Positions 37,648-47,940 of a DNA stretch of 64,000 bases are shown one piece after another; within the stretch, counting starts at the first letter, position 1; each line of letters starts with the position of its first letter. The DNA is from Pseudomonas alloputida (GTDB lineage Bacteria > Pseudomonadota > Gammaproteobacteria > Pseudomonadales > Pseudomonadaceae), in assembly GCF_021283545.2 (NCBI RefSeq), contig NZ_CP128540.1, positions 4,561,501-4,625,500 of the forward strand, given 5' to 3'. The position numbers and the translations under genes are program-made. Under the pieces are notes generated by a model. The model was not told the DNA's origin. It worked only from the letters and a program-made list of their open reading frames with translations, and did not search any database.

Positions 37648-38637
37648 TCAACGCAACTGCGGCCCCTGGAACCCCATCCACATCGCCAGGTGCTCAGCCA
37701 CGCTGGCACCCACGCGCTTGGAGAAGCGATCGAAAGGCGACTCCTGAACGGTGAAGTCAACCAACTCCTTCTCGCCCACGATCTCACGCGCCACATAGCT
37801 GGCACTGCCCAAGCCATCCACCAGCCCCAGCGCCTTGGCCTGCTCACCCGACCAGATCAGGCCGCTGAACAACTCCGGGTGCTCCTTATCCTTCAGGCGC
37901 TCACCCCGCCCCTGCTTGACCATGGCGATGAACTGCCGGTGCGTGGTATCCAGCACACCCTGCCAGAAACGGGTCTCTTCTGGTTTTTCCGGCGAAAACG
38001 GATCAAGGAACGCCTTGTGCTCACCCGATGTATAGGCTCGGCGCTCGACCCCTAGCTTCTCCATGGTGCCAACAAAGCCATAACCCGCCGCCGTCACCCC
38101 AATGGACCCCACCAGGCTGGCCTTGTCGGCATAGATCTCGTCTGCCGCACTGGCGATGTAATAGGCACCGGAAGCACCAAGATCAGCGATCACCGCATAC
38201 AGCTTGATGGCGGGATATTCGGCACGCAGGCGGCGGATTTCGTCATACACGTAACCCGCCTGCACCGGGCTGCCACCCGGGCTGTTGATGCGCATCACCA
38301 CAGCCTTGGTCTTGTCGTCCTTGAACGCTTCGCGCAGGCTCTTGACGATGTTATCGGCGCTGGCAGCCTCCTGATCGGCAATCACCCCGCGCACTTCGAC
38401 CAGCGCGGTATGGCTGGCACTGCGCGAAGCGGCCTTGTCCATGTCCATCAGCGGCGAGAACAACGCCAGAATGCCGAACAGGTAGACGAAGGTCAGCAGC
38501 TTGAAGAAGATCCCCCAGCGCCGCGACCGTCGCTGCTCCTGCACGCTGGCCAGCAAGGTCTTTTCCAGCAGCTTCCAGCTGTTGCGCTCTTCGCGCTCCC
38601 CGGGCTCGGCCTCAGGAGCTTTCCATTCGTCTGCCAT
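37648..38637 (-). CDS. sppA: Signal peptide peptidase SppA (S49, short form)
   Basis: Membrane-bound serine protease that degrades cleaved signal peptides. The 329 residues have a cytoplasmic N-terminal segment, one membrane helix (about 43-62, WGIFFKLLTFVYLFGILALF), the nucleophile serine in DLGASGAYYIA, and the general-base lysine in DKASLVGSIGV. It is the single-domain form, half the size of E. coli SppA. Six bp after the HAD gene, third in the rluC-HAD-sppA unit. Confidence 0.93.
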   Translation of the reverse strand: MADEWKAPEAEPGEREERNSWKLLEKTLLASVQEQRRSRRWGIFFKLLTFVYLFGILALFSPLMDMDKAASRSASHTALVEVRGVIADQEAASADNIVKSLREAFKDDKTKAVVMRINSPGGSPVQAGYVYDEIRRLRAEYPAIKLYAVIADLGASGAYYIASAADEIYADKASLVGSIGVTAAGYGFVGTMEKLGVERRAYTSGEHKAFLDPFSPEKPEETRFWQGVLDTTHRQFIAMVKQGRGERLKDKEHPELFSGLIWSGEQAKALGLVDGLGSASYVAREIVGEKELVDFTVQESPFDRFSKRVGASVAEHLAMWMGFQGPQLR

Positions 38638-38643
38638 GCTTAC

Positions 38644-39318
38644 CTACCTTGGAAGTGGAATTGCGGAACCACCCAGCCACTCGCGCAACTGGGAAAAGTG
38701 ATCGATGCATACCTGCGGGCCAAACTCGGCCAGCGCCTGCAGCGACATGGCACCATAGCCAACCGCCACCGAATGCATGCCGGCATTGCTGGCCATCTGC
38801 AAGTCGAATGCCGAATCTCCGACCATCAGCGCACGCGACGGTTCGACGCCACAATGCCCGAGGATTTCCTCAAGCATCAGCGGGTGTGGCTTGCCACGGG
38901 TCTCGTCAGCGGCGCGGGTGATGTCGAAGAACCGCTCCCAGCCATTGGCCTTGAGCACCCGATCCAGCCCGCGACGGGCCTTGCCGGTGGCCACCGCCAG
39001 GCGGTAACCCTCGGCGCGAAAGGCATCCAGCGACTCGACCACGCCATCGAACAACGGCGAAGGTTGCTGATCCAGCGCAACGTAGACATCGGCATAGTGC
39101 TGGCGGAAGCTGGCAACCTCTGCAGGCGCCAGGTGCGGGTACAGGGTGTGGATCGCCTCGTCCAAGGCCAGACCGATGATACCCTTGACCGCAGCGTCGC
39201 TGCTCTGCGCCTCGCCGGCACGCTCTGCGGCGACATTCATGGCCTCGACGATACGCCCAATGGAATCGGCCAGGGTGCCGTCCCAGTCGAAGATCAGTAG
39301 CTCATAGCCTTTTTTCAT
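38644..39318 (-). CDS. HAD-superfamily phosphatase (Gph-like)
   Basis: A 224-residue HAD subfamily IA hydrolase: nucleophile motif I in FDWDGTLADS, motif II in VATGKARRG, and motif IV around VGDSAFDLQMA. Similar to phosphoglycolate phosphatases but substrate unknown. Three bp after rluC and 6 bp before sppA. Confidence 0.92.
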   Translation of the reverse strand: MKKGYELLIFDWDGTLADSIGRIVEAMNVAAERAGEAQSSDAAVKGIIGLALDEAIHTLYPHLAPAEVASFRQHYADVYVALDQQPSPLFDGVVESLDAFRAEGYRLAVATGKARRGLDRVLKANGWERFFDITRAADETRGKPHPLMLEEILGHCGVEPSRALMVGDSAFDLQMASNAGMHSVAVGYGAMSLQALAEFGPQVCIDHFSQLREWLGGSAIPLPR

Positions 39319-39321
39319 GGA

Positions 39322-40278
39322 TCAGGGCGCACTCAGACGTTCAACGGTTTTTGCCCAGACCTCATCCACAGGCGCCTCGAGCTTCAATTCACCGCCGTCC
39401 GGCAGCGGTACAGTCAACGCGTAGGCATGCAGGAACAGGCGTTTGCCGCCCAACTCGCGAATTTCCCGGCTGAAGTCTTCGTCGCCGTATTTGCTGTCGC
39501 CAGCGATCATGTGCCCGGCATGCAGGGTGTGCACGCGGATCTGATGGGTACGACCGGTGATCGGGCGCGCCTCGACGATGGTGGCAAAGTCACCAAAACG
39601 GCGCAGGACGCGAAACAGGGTCAGCGCCTCCTTGCCTTCCTCGTTCACTTCGACCATGCGCTCGCCGGAACGCAGGTTGCTCTTGAGCAACGGCGCGTTG
39701 ACCTGCTTTTTCGAGGTTGGCCAATGGCCGCGCACCAGCGCCATATAGCGCTTGTCGACACCATCACCGCGCAGGGCGGCATGCAGGTGACGCAGCATGC
39801 TGCGCTTCTTGGCGATCATCAACAGACCAGACGTGTCGCGATCCAGGCGGTGCACCAGCTCCAGCTCCTTGGCGTCCGGGCGCAACTGGCGCAGCGCCTC
39901 GATCACCCCGAAGCTCAGGCCACTGCCGCCGTGCACGGCGATGCCGGCCGGCTTGTTCATCACGATAAGCGCTTTGTCCTCGTAGACAATGGCGGCTTCC
40001 AGACGCTGCAGCAGGCCTTGGGCCACCGGCGCCGGTTCGTCTCGTTCCGGCAAGCGGACGGGCGGGACCCGCACGATGTCGCCGGCCTGGATCTTGTACT
40101 CCGGCTTGACGCGGCCCTTGTTGACCCTCACCTCACCCTTGCGCAGGATGCGGTAGACCAGTGTCTTGGGCACGCCCTTGAGGGCCGTGATGAGGAAATT
40201 ATCGATGCGTTGGCCGGCAAGCTCCGGCGCGACTTCGATCAGCTGAACGCCGGAAGTCGGAGGGGTATTGGTCGTCAT
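39322..40278 (-). CDS. rluC: 23S rRNA pseudouridine synthase RluC
   Basis: Makes pseudouridines 955, 2504 and 2580 (E. coli numbering) in 23S rRNA. The 318 residues have an N-terminal S4 RNA-binding domain (about 20-80, [18 protein letters not shown]) and the catalytic aspartate in [14 protein letters not shown] 40278 has no ribosome-binding site, and a TATGAT -10 lies only about 7 bp upstream, so the mRNA may be leaderless. Divergent from rne, as in E. coli. Confidence 0.95.
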   Translation of the reverse strand: MTTNTPPTSGVQLIEVAPELAGQRIDNFLITALKGVPKTLVYRILRKGEVRVNKGRVKPEYKIQAGDIVRVPPVRLPERDEPAPVAQGLLQRLEAAIVYEDKALIVMNKPAGIAVHGGSGLSFGVIEALRQLRPDAKELELVHRLDRDTSGLLMIAKKRSMLRHLHAALRGDGVDKRYMALVRGHWPTSKKQVNAPLLKSNLRSGERMVEVNEEGKEALTLFRVLRRFGDFATIVEARPITGRTHQIRVHTLHAGHMIAGDSKYGDEDFSREIRELGGKRLFLHAYALTVPLPDGGELKLEAPVDEVWAKTVERLSAP

Positions 40279-40306
40279 TACGGGATCATAACAATTTTTT
40301 ATGGAA

Positions 40307-40335
40307 TTGAAGCACTTAATCATTGCTGCTATAGT
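40307..40335 (+). promoter_or_regulatory. rne promoter
   Basis: -35 TTGAAG (40307-40312), 17-bp spacer, -10 TATAGT (40330-40335). It overlaps the region that holds the rluC promoter on the other strand. Confidence 0.7.
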
Positions 40336-40341
40336 CGCGAA

Positions 40342-41075
40342 CGCCGCCAAAAGCGGCAGGCCAGCGGCACCAGGCTCTTTGCCGGTCCCTGACCTTCGCA
40401 ATTCTCCAGGACGCGAGGCCGTCCTACGGGGTTTTCGCCAGTTTACCGAAATGCCTGGAATCGCCACCAGCGCCGTGTAGAGAAGACCGAAAAAAAACGA
40501 CAAGTGCGGTGTTTCACCTGCTTACCCGATTCTTTTCGCTGCACCTCTGCCCGCGAGTCGCTTCCACGCATCGCCCGGCGAATGCTTCGGAAATACCTGC
40601 CTTGGACATGAATGGCGCCAGCGCAGAACCAGCGCTGGCGAAAAATGCAACCCGTTGCGGATTCAGCGCGCGGCAGCACCCGAATTATCAGGGATACGTG
40701 CAGGGTGGAGATGCACAGCCCTCGGACCGTGTAGCACCGCGTCCGGCCACCAGCCCACTGACGGCTGGTGAGCGGATAAGGTCCTGAACAGATGCCCTCC
40801 GGGCGTCCACGGCTGACGGTTGATTCCTCCTCCTGACTGAGTGCACAAGGCCCGCTTGGTTGATTCGGATACCTATTCGAAGCCACCGGGGCCTTGTTGG
40901 CACCGCAGCAAACAGGACGCGTCGTCGCGACAACGGCAGGCTGGGCAACCGGCTGGTGCCGAACGTCGCTCGACACGGGGGTGGCCCGGCCACCCTTTGC
41001 GCACCTTGGCACCGACCATGAGACGTCGTGTGTGCCGAACGCCGTTTCCGGCAGCCCGGAAACCGACGGTACAAC
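40342..41075 (+). ncRNA. Long rne leader (rne-II type candidate)
   Basis: About 734 nt between the predicted start and the rne ATG hold no supported gene but several hairpins: CGCCAGCGC/GCGCTGGCG (40616-40640), CACCAGCC/GGCTGGTG (40748-40770) and TTTCCGG/CCGGAAA (41045-41062) just before the start. E. coli RNase E represses its own mRNA through a structured leader, and an 'rne-II' motif has been reported upstream of rne in pseudomonads; this is probably that element. Confidence 0.7.
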
Positions 41076-44000
41076 ATGAAAAGAATGCTGATTAACGCGA
41101 CTCAACCCGAAGAGTTGCGTGTAGCCCTGGTGGACGGCCAACGTCTCTACGACCTGGACATCGAGTCCGGCGCGCGCGAGCAGAAAAAGGCCAACATCTA
41201 CAAAGGCAAGATCACCCGCATCGAACCCAGCCTCGAAGCCGCCTTCGTCGACTTCGGCTCCGAACGTCACGGCTTCCTGCCGCTGAAAGAAATCTCCCGC
41301 GAGTACTTCAAGAAGGCCCCGGAAGGCCGGGTCAACATCAAGGAAGTGCTCAGCGAAGGCCAGGAAGTCATCGTTCAGGTCGAGAAGGAAGAGCGCGGCA
41401 ACAAAGGCGCCGCCCTCACCACCTTCATCAGCCTGGCCGGCCGCTACCTGGTGCTGATGCCCAACAACCCGCGTGCCGGTGGCATCTCCCGCCGCATCGA
41501 AGGCGAAGAGCGCAACGAACTGCGCGAAGCCCTGAACGGCCTGACCGTACCGGGCGACATGGGCCTGATCGTGCGCACCGCCGGCCTTGGCCGCAGCAGC
41601 GAAGAAATGCAGTGGGACCTGGACTACCTGCTGCAGCTGTGGACCGCCATCAAGGAAGCGTCCCTGGACCGCGCCGCGCCATTCCTGATCTACCAGGAAA
41701 GCAACGTCATCATCCGCGCCATCCGCGACTACCTGCGTCAGGACATCGGCGAAGTACTGATCGACAGCATCGACGCCCAGGAAGAAGCGCTGACCTTCAT
41801 CCGCCAGGTGATGCCGCAGTACGCCAGCAAGGTCAAGCTGTACGAAGACAGCGTACCGCTGTTCAACCGCTTCCAGATCGAAAGCCAGATCGAGACCGCC
41901 TTCCAGCGCGTGGTCGACCTGCCGTCCGGCGGTTCGATCGTGATCGACCCGACCGAAGCCCTGGTGTCGATCGACATCAACTCGGCGCGCGCCACCAAAG
42001 GCAGCGACATCGAAGAAACCGCCCTGCAGACCAACCTGGAAGCGGCCGAGGAAATCGCCCGCCAGCTGCGCCTGCGTGACATCGGCGGCCTGATCGTCAT
42101 CGACTTCATCGACATGACCCCGGCGAAGAACCAGCGCGCTGTTGAAGAGCGCGTGCGTGAATGCCTGGAAGCCGACCGCGCCCGCGTGCAGGTTGGCCGC
42201 ATCTCGCGCTTCGGCCTGCTGGAAATGTCCCGTCAGCGTCTGCGCCCATCGCTGGGCGAAAGCAGCGGCATCGTCTGCCCACGCTGCTCCGGCACCGGCA
42301 TCATCCGTGACGTCGAATCGCTGTCGCTGGCCATCCTGCGCCTGATCGAAGAAGAAGCCCTGAAGGACCGCACCGCTGAAGTGCGTGCTCAAGTGCCGAT
42401 CCCGGTAGCCGCGTTCCTGCTGAACGAAAAGCGTAACTCGATCACCAAGATCGAGCTGCGCACCCGTGCGCGCATCATCATCCTGCCGAACGACCACCTG
42501 GAAACCCCGCACTTCGAAGTCCAGCGCCTGCGCGACGACAACCCTGAAGTGCTGAACAACCAGTCCAGCTACGAAATCGCCGCCGCCGAAGCCGAAGAAG
42601 CGCCGCAACCGACCGCCACCCGCACCCTGGTACGCCAGGAAGCCGCAGTGAAGACGGCCCCGGCCCGCGCCAACGCACCGGTACCGGCCGCCGCTGAAGA
42701 GCCCCAGGCTGCCGCGCCGGTCGCCCCTGCCCCGAGCGCTCCGGAGCCAAGCCTGTTCAAAGGCCTGGTGAAGTCGCTGGTGAGCCTGTTCGCCGGCAAG
42801 GACGAGCCTGCCGCCGCGCCAGTGGCTCCCGCCGCCGAAAAACCGGCTGCCGAGCGCAGCCCGCGCAACGAAGAACGCCGCAACGGCCGCCAGCAAAGCC
42901 GCAACCGCAACGGCCGCCGCGACGAAGAACGCAAGCCGCGTGAAGAGCGTGCCGAGCGCGCACCGCGTGAAGAGCGTGCACCGCGCGAGGAACGCGCCCC
43001 ACGCGAAGAGCGTGCACCGCGCGAGGAACGTGCCCCACGTGAAGAGCGTGCACCGCGTGAAGAACGTGCGCCGCGCCAGCCACGCGAAGACCGCCGTGGC
43101 AACCGCGGCGAAGAGCGCGTTCGCGAACTGCGCGAGCCGCTGGACGCTACCCCGCCAGCCGAACGCGAAGAGCGCCAGCCGCGTGAAGAACGTGTAGCCC
43201 GCGAAGAGCGAGCGCCACGTGAAGAGCGCGCACCGCGTGAAGAGCGTGCTCCACGTGAAGAACGCGCACCGCGTGAAGAGCGTGCCCCACGTGAAGAACG
43301 GGCCCCACGTGAAGAACGCGCCCCTCGCGAAGAACGTGCTCCACGTGAAGAACGCGCACCGCGCGAAGAGCGTGCTCCACGCGAAGAACGCGCCCCGCGC
43401 CCACCACGCGAAGAGCGCCAACCACGCGCTGCCGAAGAAGCAACCGAACAGGCAGCCGAGCTGGCCGAAGAGCAACTGCCAGGCGAAGAGCTGCTGCAAG
43501 ACGAGCAGGAAGGCACCGATGGCGAGCGCCCGCGCCGCCGCTCCCGTGGCCAGCGTCGTCGCAGCAACCGTCGTGAGCGTCAGCGCAATGCCAACGGCGA
43601 GCTGATCGACGGCAGTGAAGAAGAAGGCAGCGAAGAGCAGCCACAACAGCACCAGGCCACCGAGCTGGGTGCCGAACTGGCTGCTGGCCTTGCCGTGACG
43701 GCTGCTGTCGCCAGCAGCAACATCAGCTCCGACGCAGAAGCCCAGGCCAACCAGCAGGCCGAGCGTGCTACCGCCGAAGTCGCTGCCGTTGCAGAAACCG
43801 ACAACAGCGAAGCCGCCCAACCGGTCGAGCAGGTCGAAGCGGCCACCAAAGCTCAAGAAGCGTCCGTGGCCCCAGCGGTCGAGCAGCCGGTCACCGAGCC
43901 AGTGGCCGCAGCCGAGGCAACTGCCGAGCCTGTGGTCGAAGTGGCCCCGCAGCCTGTCGCTGAAGATGCACCTGCTGTTGAGCCGGTCGTGGTTGCAGAA

Positions 44001-44351
44001 ACCGCGGTCACTGAAACCCCGGCAGAAGCCCCAGTGGTAGAAGCCGGTGAAATCGAACAGGCCCCGGCCGTGGTCGAAGTCGCTCCGGTTGCCGCACAGC
44101 CTGCCCCGGTTGTCGAAGCCCAGCCAGAAGTGGTGGCCGAGCCTGCACCTGCGGTGGTCGAACCTGCACCTGCAGTGGTCGAACCTGCCACTGTCATGCT
44201 GGCCAACGGCCGTGCACCGAACGACCCACGTGAAGTGCGTCGCCGCAAGCGGGAGGCCGAGGCTGCTGCCAAAGCGGCACAGGAAGCTGCTGCAGCTTCC
44301 CAGGAACCAGCCCTGGAAGCCGCCGATGAGCACAAACCTCATCACGGCTGA
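41076..44351 (+). CDS. rne: Ribonuclease E
   Basis: Essential endoribonuclease and degradosome scaffold, 1091 residues. The catalytic half has an S1 domain (about 39-120), the 5'-sensor and DNase I-like region with magnesium aspartates in VSIDINSA (about 300) and VIDFIDM (about 345), and the zinc-link CPRCSGTG (about 401-408). The non-catalytic half contains Arg/Glu repeats PREERA (about 621-773), then an Ala/Pro/Val/Glu-rich stretch and a basic C-terminal motif [18 protein letters not shown] 41076 lacks a strong ribosome-binding site. Confidence 0.97.
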   Translation: MKRMLINATQPEELRVALVDGQRLYDLDIESGAREQKKANIYKGKITRIEPSLEAAFVDFGSERHGFLPLKEISREYFKKAPEGRVNIKEVLSEGQEVIVQVEKEERGNKGAALTTFISLAGRYLVLMPNNPRAGGISRRIEGEERNELREALNGLTVPGDMGLIVRTAGLGRSSEEMQWDLDYLLQLWTAIKEASLDRAAPFLIYQESNVIIRAIRDYLRQDIGEVLIDSIDAQEEALTFIRQVMPQYASKVKLYEDSVPLFNRFQIESQIETAFQRVVDLPSGGSIVIDPTEALVSIDINSARATKGSDIEETALQTNLEAAEEIARQLRLRDIGGLIVIDFIDMTPAKNQRAVEERVRECLEADRARVQVGRISRFGLLEMSRQRLRPSLGESSGIVCPRCSGTGIIRDVESLSLAILRLIEEEALKDRTAEVRAQVPIPVAAFLLNEKRNSITKIELRTRARIIILPNDHLETPHFEVQRLRDDNPEVLNNQSSYEIAAAEAEEAPQPTATRTLVRQEAAVKTAPARANAPVPAAAEEPQAAAPVAPAPSAPEPSLFKGLVKSLVSLFAGKDEPAAAPVAPAAEKPAAERSPRNEERRNGRQQSRNRNGRRDEERKPREERAERAPREERAPREERAPREERAPREERAPREERAPREERAPRQPREDRRGNRGEERVRELREPLDATPPAEREERQPREERVAREERAPREERAPREERAPREERAPREERAPREERAPREERAPREERAPREERAPREERAPREERAPRPPREERQPRAAEEATEQAAELAEEQLPGEELLQDEQEGTDGERPRRRSRGQRRRSNRRERQRNANGELIDGSEEEGSEEQPQQHQATELGAELAAGLAVTAAVASSNISSDAEAQANQQAERATAEVAAVAETDNSEAAQPVEQVEAATKAQEASVAPAVEQPVTEPVAAAEATAEPVVEVAPQPVAEDAPAVEPVVVAETAVTETPAEAPVVEAGEIEQAPAVVEVAPVAAQPAPVVEAQPEVVAEPAPAVVEPAPAVVEPATVMLANGRAPNDPREVRRRKREAEAAAKAAQEAAAASQEPALEAADEHKPHHG
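42936..43394 (+). repeat. 18-bp coding repeats (PREERA) in rne
   Basis: Two blocks of 18-bp units encoding PREERA: one unit plus six consecutive units (42936-43070) and ten consecutive units (43215-43394). Units differ mainly at synonymous positions. The arginine-rich product is probably the RNA-binding part of the scaffold. Confidence 0.9.
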
Positions 44352-44370
44352 TAGCCAAAGCTGAATGAAA

Positions 44371-44405
44371 AAGCCCCGCCAGTGCAAACTGGCGGGGCTT
44401 TTTTT
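44371..44405 (+). terminator. rne terminator
   Basis: AAGCCCCGCCAGT, loop GCAA, ACTGGCGGGGCTT (44371-44400), followed by T. A very stable Rho-independent terminator. Confidence 0.92.
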
Positions 44406-44417
44406 GGTTTGCCTGAC

Positions 44418-44450
44418 GGGCCTCTTCGCGGGTAAACCCGCTCCTACGGG
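44418..44450. repeat. REP element between rne and murB
   Basis: Single REP with core GCGGGTAAACCCGC in the convergent rne/murB gap. Confidence 0.75.
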
Positions 44451-44467
44451 GGTTCACAGCCGGCAAA

Positions 44468-45487
44468 TCAGTAAAGATTAGGCTCCATCTCCAGCTCAAC
44501 CCCAAACCGCTCGAAGATATCCGCCTGAATCTTGCGCGCCAGCGCATGCATCTGCGCCCCGCTCGCCTGGCCATAGTTGACCAGCACCAGCGACTGCAAG
44601 CGATGCACGCCAGCATCACCCTCACGATGACCCTTCCAGCCCGCCTGCTCAATCAACCAGCCCGCCGCCAGTTTCACCTGACCATCAGCCTGTGGGTATG
44701 CCACGACACCGGGATACTGCGCACGAATACGCTCGACCAGATCAGCCGTTACCACCGGGTTCTTGAAGAAGCTCCCGGCATTGCCCAACTCTGCCGGATC
44801 TGGCAGCTTCTCGCGGCGAATGCTGCAGATTGCATCACTGATCGCTTGCGCGGTCAGCTCGGTCACACCCCGCTCAGACAGGCGTTGGCGCACCGGGCCG
44901 TAATCCAGATGAGCGTGCAGGGTGCGGGTCAGGGCAAAGCGCACACGCAGGATCAACCAGCGGCCAGGGTTGCGCTTGAAAAGGCTGTCACGATAGCCGA
45001 AAGCACATTCCGCCAAACTGAAGTCACGCAGCTCGCCCGTCTCACGGTCCAGGGCTGTCAGCCCGGCGAACACGTCCTTGATCTCCACCCCGTATGCGCC
45101 CACGTTCTGCATCGGCGCAGCACCGACGGTGCCGGGGATCAGGCTGAGGTTCTCCAGCCCGCAATAGCCCTGCGCCAGCGTCCACTGCACAAAAGCGTGC
45201 CACGGCTCACCGGCCTCGGCTTCGACCACGATACGCTCGCCATCGTCACTGAGCACACGCCGACCGCGGCTGGCCATGTGCAGCACCAGTGCATCGATAT
45301 CGCGGGTCAGCAGCAGGTTGCTGCCACCCCCGATCACCAGTACCGGCAAGCCCCTCTGCTGTGCCTGGCCCAGTGCCTGACGCACCTGCTGGTCGTCCTG
45401 CACCTGGCTGAAATAGCGCGCCTTCACGTCGATGCCGAAGGTATTGTAAGGCTTGAGCGATACCTGCTCCTGCCACTGCACTGTCAT
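44468..45487 (-). CDS. murB: UDP-N-acetylenolpyruvoylglucosamine reductase
   Basis: FAD enzyme completing UDP-MurNAc. The 339 residues start MTVQWQEQVSLKPYNTFG, with the FAD-binding GGGSNLLL and the catalytic serine region AGSFFKNPV. The length and the YGYRDSLFK-like loop (AFGYRDSLFK) match the E. coli type I enzyme. Its ATG overlaps the phosphatase stop by 4 nt; last gene of the exbB-to-murB unit. Confidence 0.96.
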   Translation of the reverse strand: MTVQWQEQVSLKPYNTFGIDVKARYFSQVQDDQQVRQALGQAQQRGLPVLVIGGGSNLLLTRDIDALVLHMASRGRRVLSDDGERIVVEAEAGEPWHAFVQWTLAQGYCGLENLSLIPGTVGAAPMQNVGAYGVEIKDVFAGLTALDRETGELRDFSLAECAFGYRDSLFKRNPGRWLILRVRFALTRTLHAHLDYGPVRQRLSERGVTELTAQAISDAICSIRREKLPDPAELGNAGSFFKNPVVTADLVERIRAQYPGVVAYPQADGQVKLAAGWLIEQAGWKGHREGDAGVHRLQSLVLVNYGQASGAQMHALARKIQADIFERFGVELEMEPNLY

Positions 45488-45948
45488 AGACGCCCCTTGA
45501 TTTCCAGTACCAGCGCCTGGCAAGCCGCTTCCACCAGATCCAGCACCTGCTCGAAGCCGTCGGCGCCACCGTAGTACGGGTCTGGCACTTCATCCAGGGC
45601 TGCACCGTAGCGGCGCAGGAACAGGTCGAGTTCGCCCACTGCCGTGGACGGGCGCAGGGCGCGCAGATCGCGCAGGTTGTGCTCATCCATGGCCAACACC
45701 AGGTCGTATTCGGCGAAGTGCGATGCCTTGACCTGTTGGGCGCGTTGCTGCGACAGGTCGTAACCGCGCGCCAGCGCCGCCTTGCAGGTGCGGCTGTCTG
45801 GCGCCTTGCCGACATGCCAATCGCCGGTGCCGGCAGAAGCCACCTGCACCTTGTCAGCGAGCCCGGCGGCGTGCAATTGATGGCGCAGCACGCCTTCGGC
45901 GGTGGGCGAGCGGCAGATGTTGCCCAGGCACACGAACAGGACGCGCAT
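45484..45948 (-). CDS. Low-molecular-weight protein tyrosine phosphatase
   Basis: A 154-residue phosphatase with the P-loop CLGNICRS (Cys nucleophile, residue about 8) near the N-terminus and the general-acid aspartate in DPYYGG. Substrate unknown; relatives act on tyrosine kinases of polysaccharide export or on small phosphoesters. Its start overlaps the kdsB stop by 1 nt, its end overlaps murB. Confidence 0.93.
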   Translation of the reverse strand: MRVLFVCLGNICRSPTAEGVLRHQLHAAGLADKVQVASAGTGDWHVGKAPDSRTCKAALARGYDLSQQRAQQVKASHFAEYDLVLAMDEHNLRDLRALRPSTAVGELDLFLRRYGAALDEVPDPYYGGADGFEQVLDLVEAACQALVLEIKGRL

Positions 45949-46712
45949 CAGGCCTCCAGCAAGCGCCGTACGCGCTCCAGATCCTCTGGGGTGTCGACAC
46001 CCACGGCAGGCGCCTCGATGGCGTCCTCGATGTGAATGCGTACGCCGTGCCACAGGGCACGCAGCTGCTCCAGCGCTTCAGCCTGCTCGAGCCAGCATGG
46101 GCCCCAGCTGACGAAGTCGTGCAGGAAGCCGACACGGTAGGCGTACATGCCAATATGACGGCGATAGGGCACCCCTTCCGGCAGCACGTCGCGGGCCTTG
46201 GCAAAGGTATCGCGGGCCCAGGGCAGCGGCGCTCGGCTGAACGTCAGGGCCAGGCCGTTCTTGTCACTCACCACCTTGACCGCGTTCGGGTTGAACACGG
46301 TTTCCGGCTCATGGATCGGCTCGGCCAGGGTGGCGATACCGGCTTCCGGATGCGCAGCCAGGTTGGCCGCCACCTGGTCGATGATCACCGGCGGGATCAG
46401 CGGCTCGTCGCCCTGCACGTTGACCACAATGGCGTCAGCCGGCAACCCTAGGTACGCGGCCACTTCGGCCAGGCGGTCAGTGCCCGATTCATGATCGGCA
46501 CGGGTCATCATCACTTCAGCACCGAAGGCCTGGCAGGCTTCGAGGATGCTGGTGTCGTCGGTGGCGATGACCACACGGCTGGCACCGCTCTTGCGGGCCT
46601 GCTCCCACACATGTTGCACCATCGGCTTGCCGGCAATCAGCAGCAGCGGTTTGCCTGGCAGGCGGGTGGAGCGCAGCCGGGCGGGGATTACTACCGTAAA
46701 TTCCAGGCTCAT
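45948..46712 (-). CDS. kdsB: CMP-KDO synthetase
   Basis: Activates KDO for lipid A-core assembly. The 254 residues start [20 protein letters not shown], the nucleotidyltransferase signature, with [10 protein letters not shown] for metal/CTP binding. Overlaps the upstream Trm112-like gene by 4 nt. Together with lpxK it makes the operon partly devoted to LPS. Confidence 0.97.
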
Positions 46713-46894
46713 TTGTCAAGACGCTCGTCGTCGGTCAGGGTGCGTGCCTCGCTTTCCAGCATGACCGGGATACCGTCGCGAATCGGGTAGGCCAGGCCAG
46801 CGCCTTTGCTGATCAGCTCGGTCTTGTCGGCGCTCAGCTTGAGCGGGCCCTTGGTGATCGGGCAGGCCAGGATATCAAGCAGTTTGGTGTCCAT
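46709..46894 (-). CDS. Trm112-like small protein (UPF0434/YcaR)
   Basis: A 61-residue protein of the YcaR family, [20 protein letters not shown]. The family fold usually binds zinc by Cys pairs; here only one cysteine remains (C-P-I-T instead of C-P-x-C, and S in place of the next Cys), so zinc binding is unlikely. Gene order lpxK-ycaR-kdsB is conserved with E. coli. Confidence 0.9.
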
Positions 46895-46938
46895 TGGAGG
46901 CTTCCTTTAGGCCAGGTGGCCGGAAATAGAAAACGGGC

Positions 46939-47940
46939 TCAGGGTTTGCGCAACAAGCGTTGCAGCTGGTTGTCGAACCAGGCGCTGAAAGCCGGCGTAG
47001 GCTGCGCTTCGACGGCCAGGTACCACCAGTCGTCAGCGGCAAAGGCCCGGCATTTCACCGCGTCCTTCTCGGTCATGACCAGCGGCAGTGGCGGGCTGAA
47101 GGCCAGGCTCCGGGCACTGAACTGCGCATGGTCGGCGAAGGGATGCGGCACCGGCTGCCAGTTTAGCCCCAGCAGGGTGTTGAAGAAACGTTGCGGGTTG
47201 CCGATACCGGCCACCGCATGCAGGCGCTGGCCGGCGGGGAAATGGTCGAGCGCACGGCGCTCGCCAGTGCGCACGTTGACCAGGGCCGACGGCTGCAGGC
47301 AGAAACCGAAACCATCGGTGCGGTCTTCGCTGGCGCCGTTGAACAGCACCGCGTCAGCCTCACGCAAGCGGTCGGCCGGCTCACGCAACGGCCCCGCCGG
47401 CAGGCAGCGGCCATTGCCCAGGCCGCGGGCAGCGTCGATCAGCACCAGTTCCAGGTCACGGGCCAGGCGGTAATGCTGCATACCGTCGTCGCACAGGATC
47501 AGGTCTAGGAGTTCGCTTGCCAGCAATGCCTGCACGGCACGGGAGCGATCGGGGTCGATCATCAGTGGCACGCCGGTGCGTTGCACGATCAGCAGCGGCT
47601 CGTCGCCCGCCTGATCGGCCGCCTGATCGGCCTGCACCCGCCAAGGCAGCTGTGGAGGCTTGGCACCATAACCGCGGCTGACCACACCCACCTTCAGCCC
47701 CTGCCGGCGACAGTGTTCGATCAGCCAGAGGATCATCGGCGTCTTGCCGGTGCCACCGACGGTGATGTTGCCCACCACAATGACCGGTACCGGTGCCCGG
47801 TAGCTGGCACTGTCACCCCTTAGAAAACGTGCCCGCTTGCGCGTGACCACGCGGCGATACAAGGCCTCCAGCGGACGCAGCAGCGCCAGCGCCGGATGCC
47901 CGGCATACCAGGCAGCGAGCAAGCGATCGGCGAAAGCCAT
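46939..47940 (-). CDS. lpxK: Tetraacyldisaccharide 4'-kinase
   Basis: Phosphorylates the lipid A disaccharide at the 4' position. The 333 residues from [12 protein letters not shown] have a membrane-associated N-terminus, the P-loop [12 protein letters not shown], and [14 protein letters not shown] with the catalytic aspartates. Start overlaps the exbD stop by 1 nt. The msbA gene usually found with lpxK is not in this operon. Confidence 0.96.

Noticed and set aside
42936..43394. Possible CRISPR-like array of regular 18-bp units
   Set aside because: The units are contiguous without unique spacers and encode PREERA in frame with rne, so they are protein repeats.
40443..44387. Open frame of about 1300 codons opposite rne
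   Set aside because: Antisense to RNase E. Its Phe/Gly/Arg repeats mirror the PREERA array. No start signal or homology is apparent.
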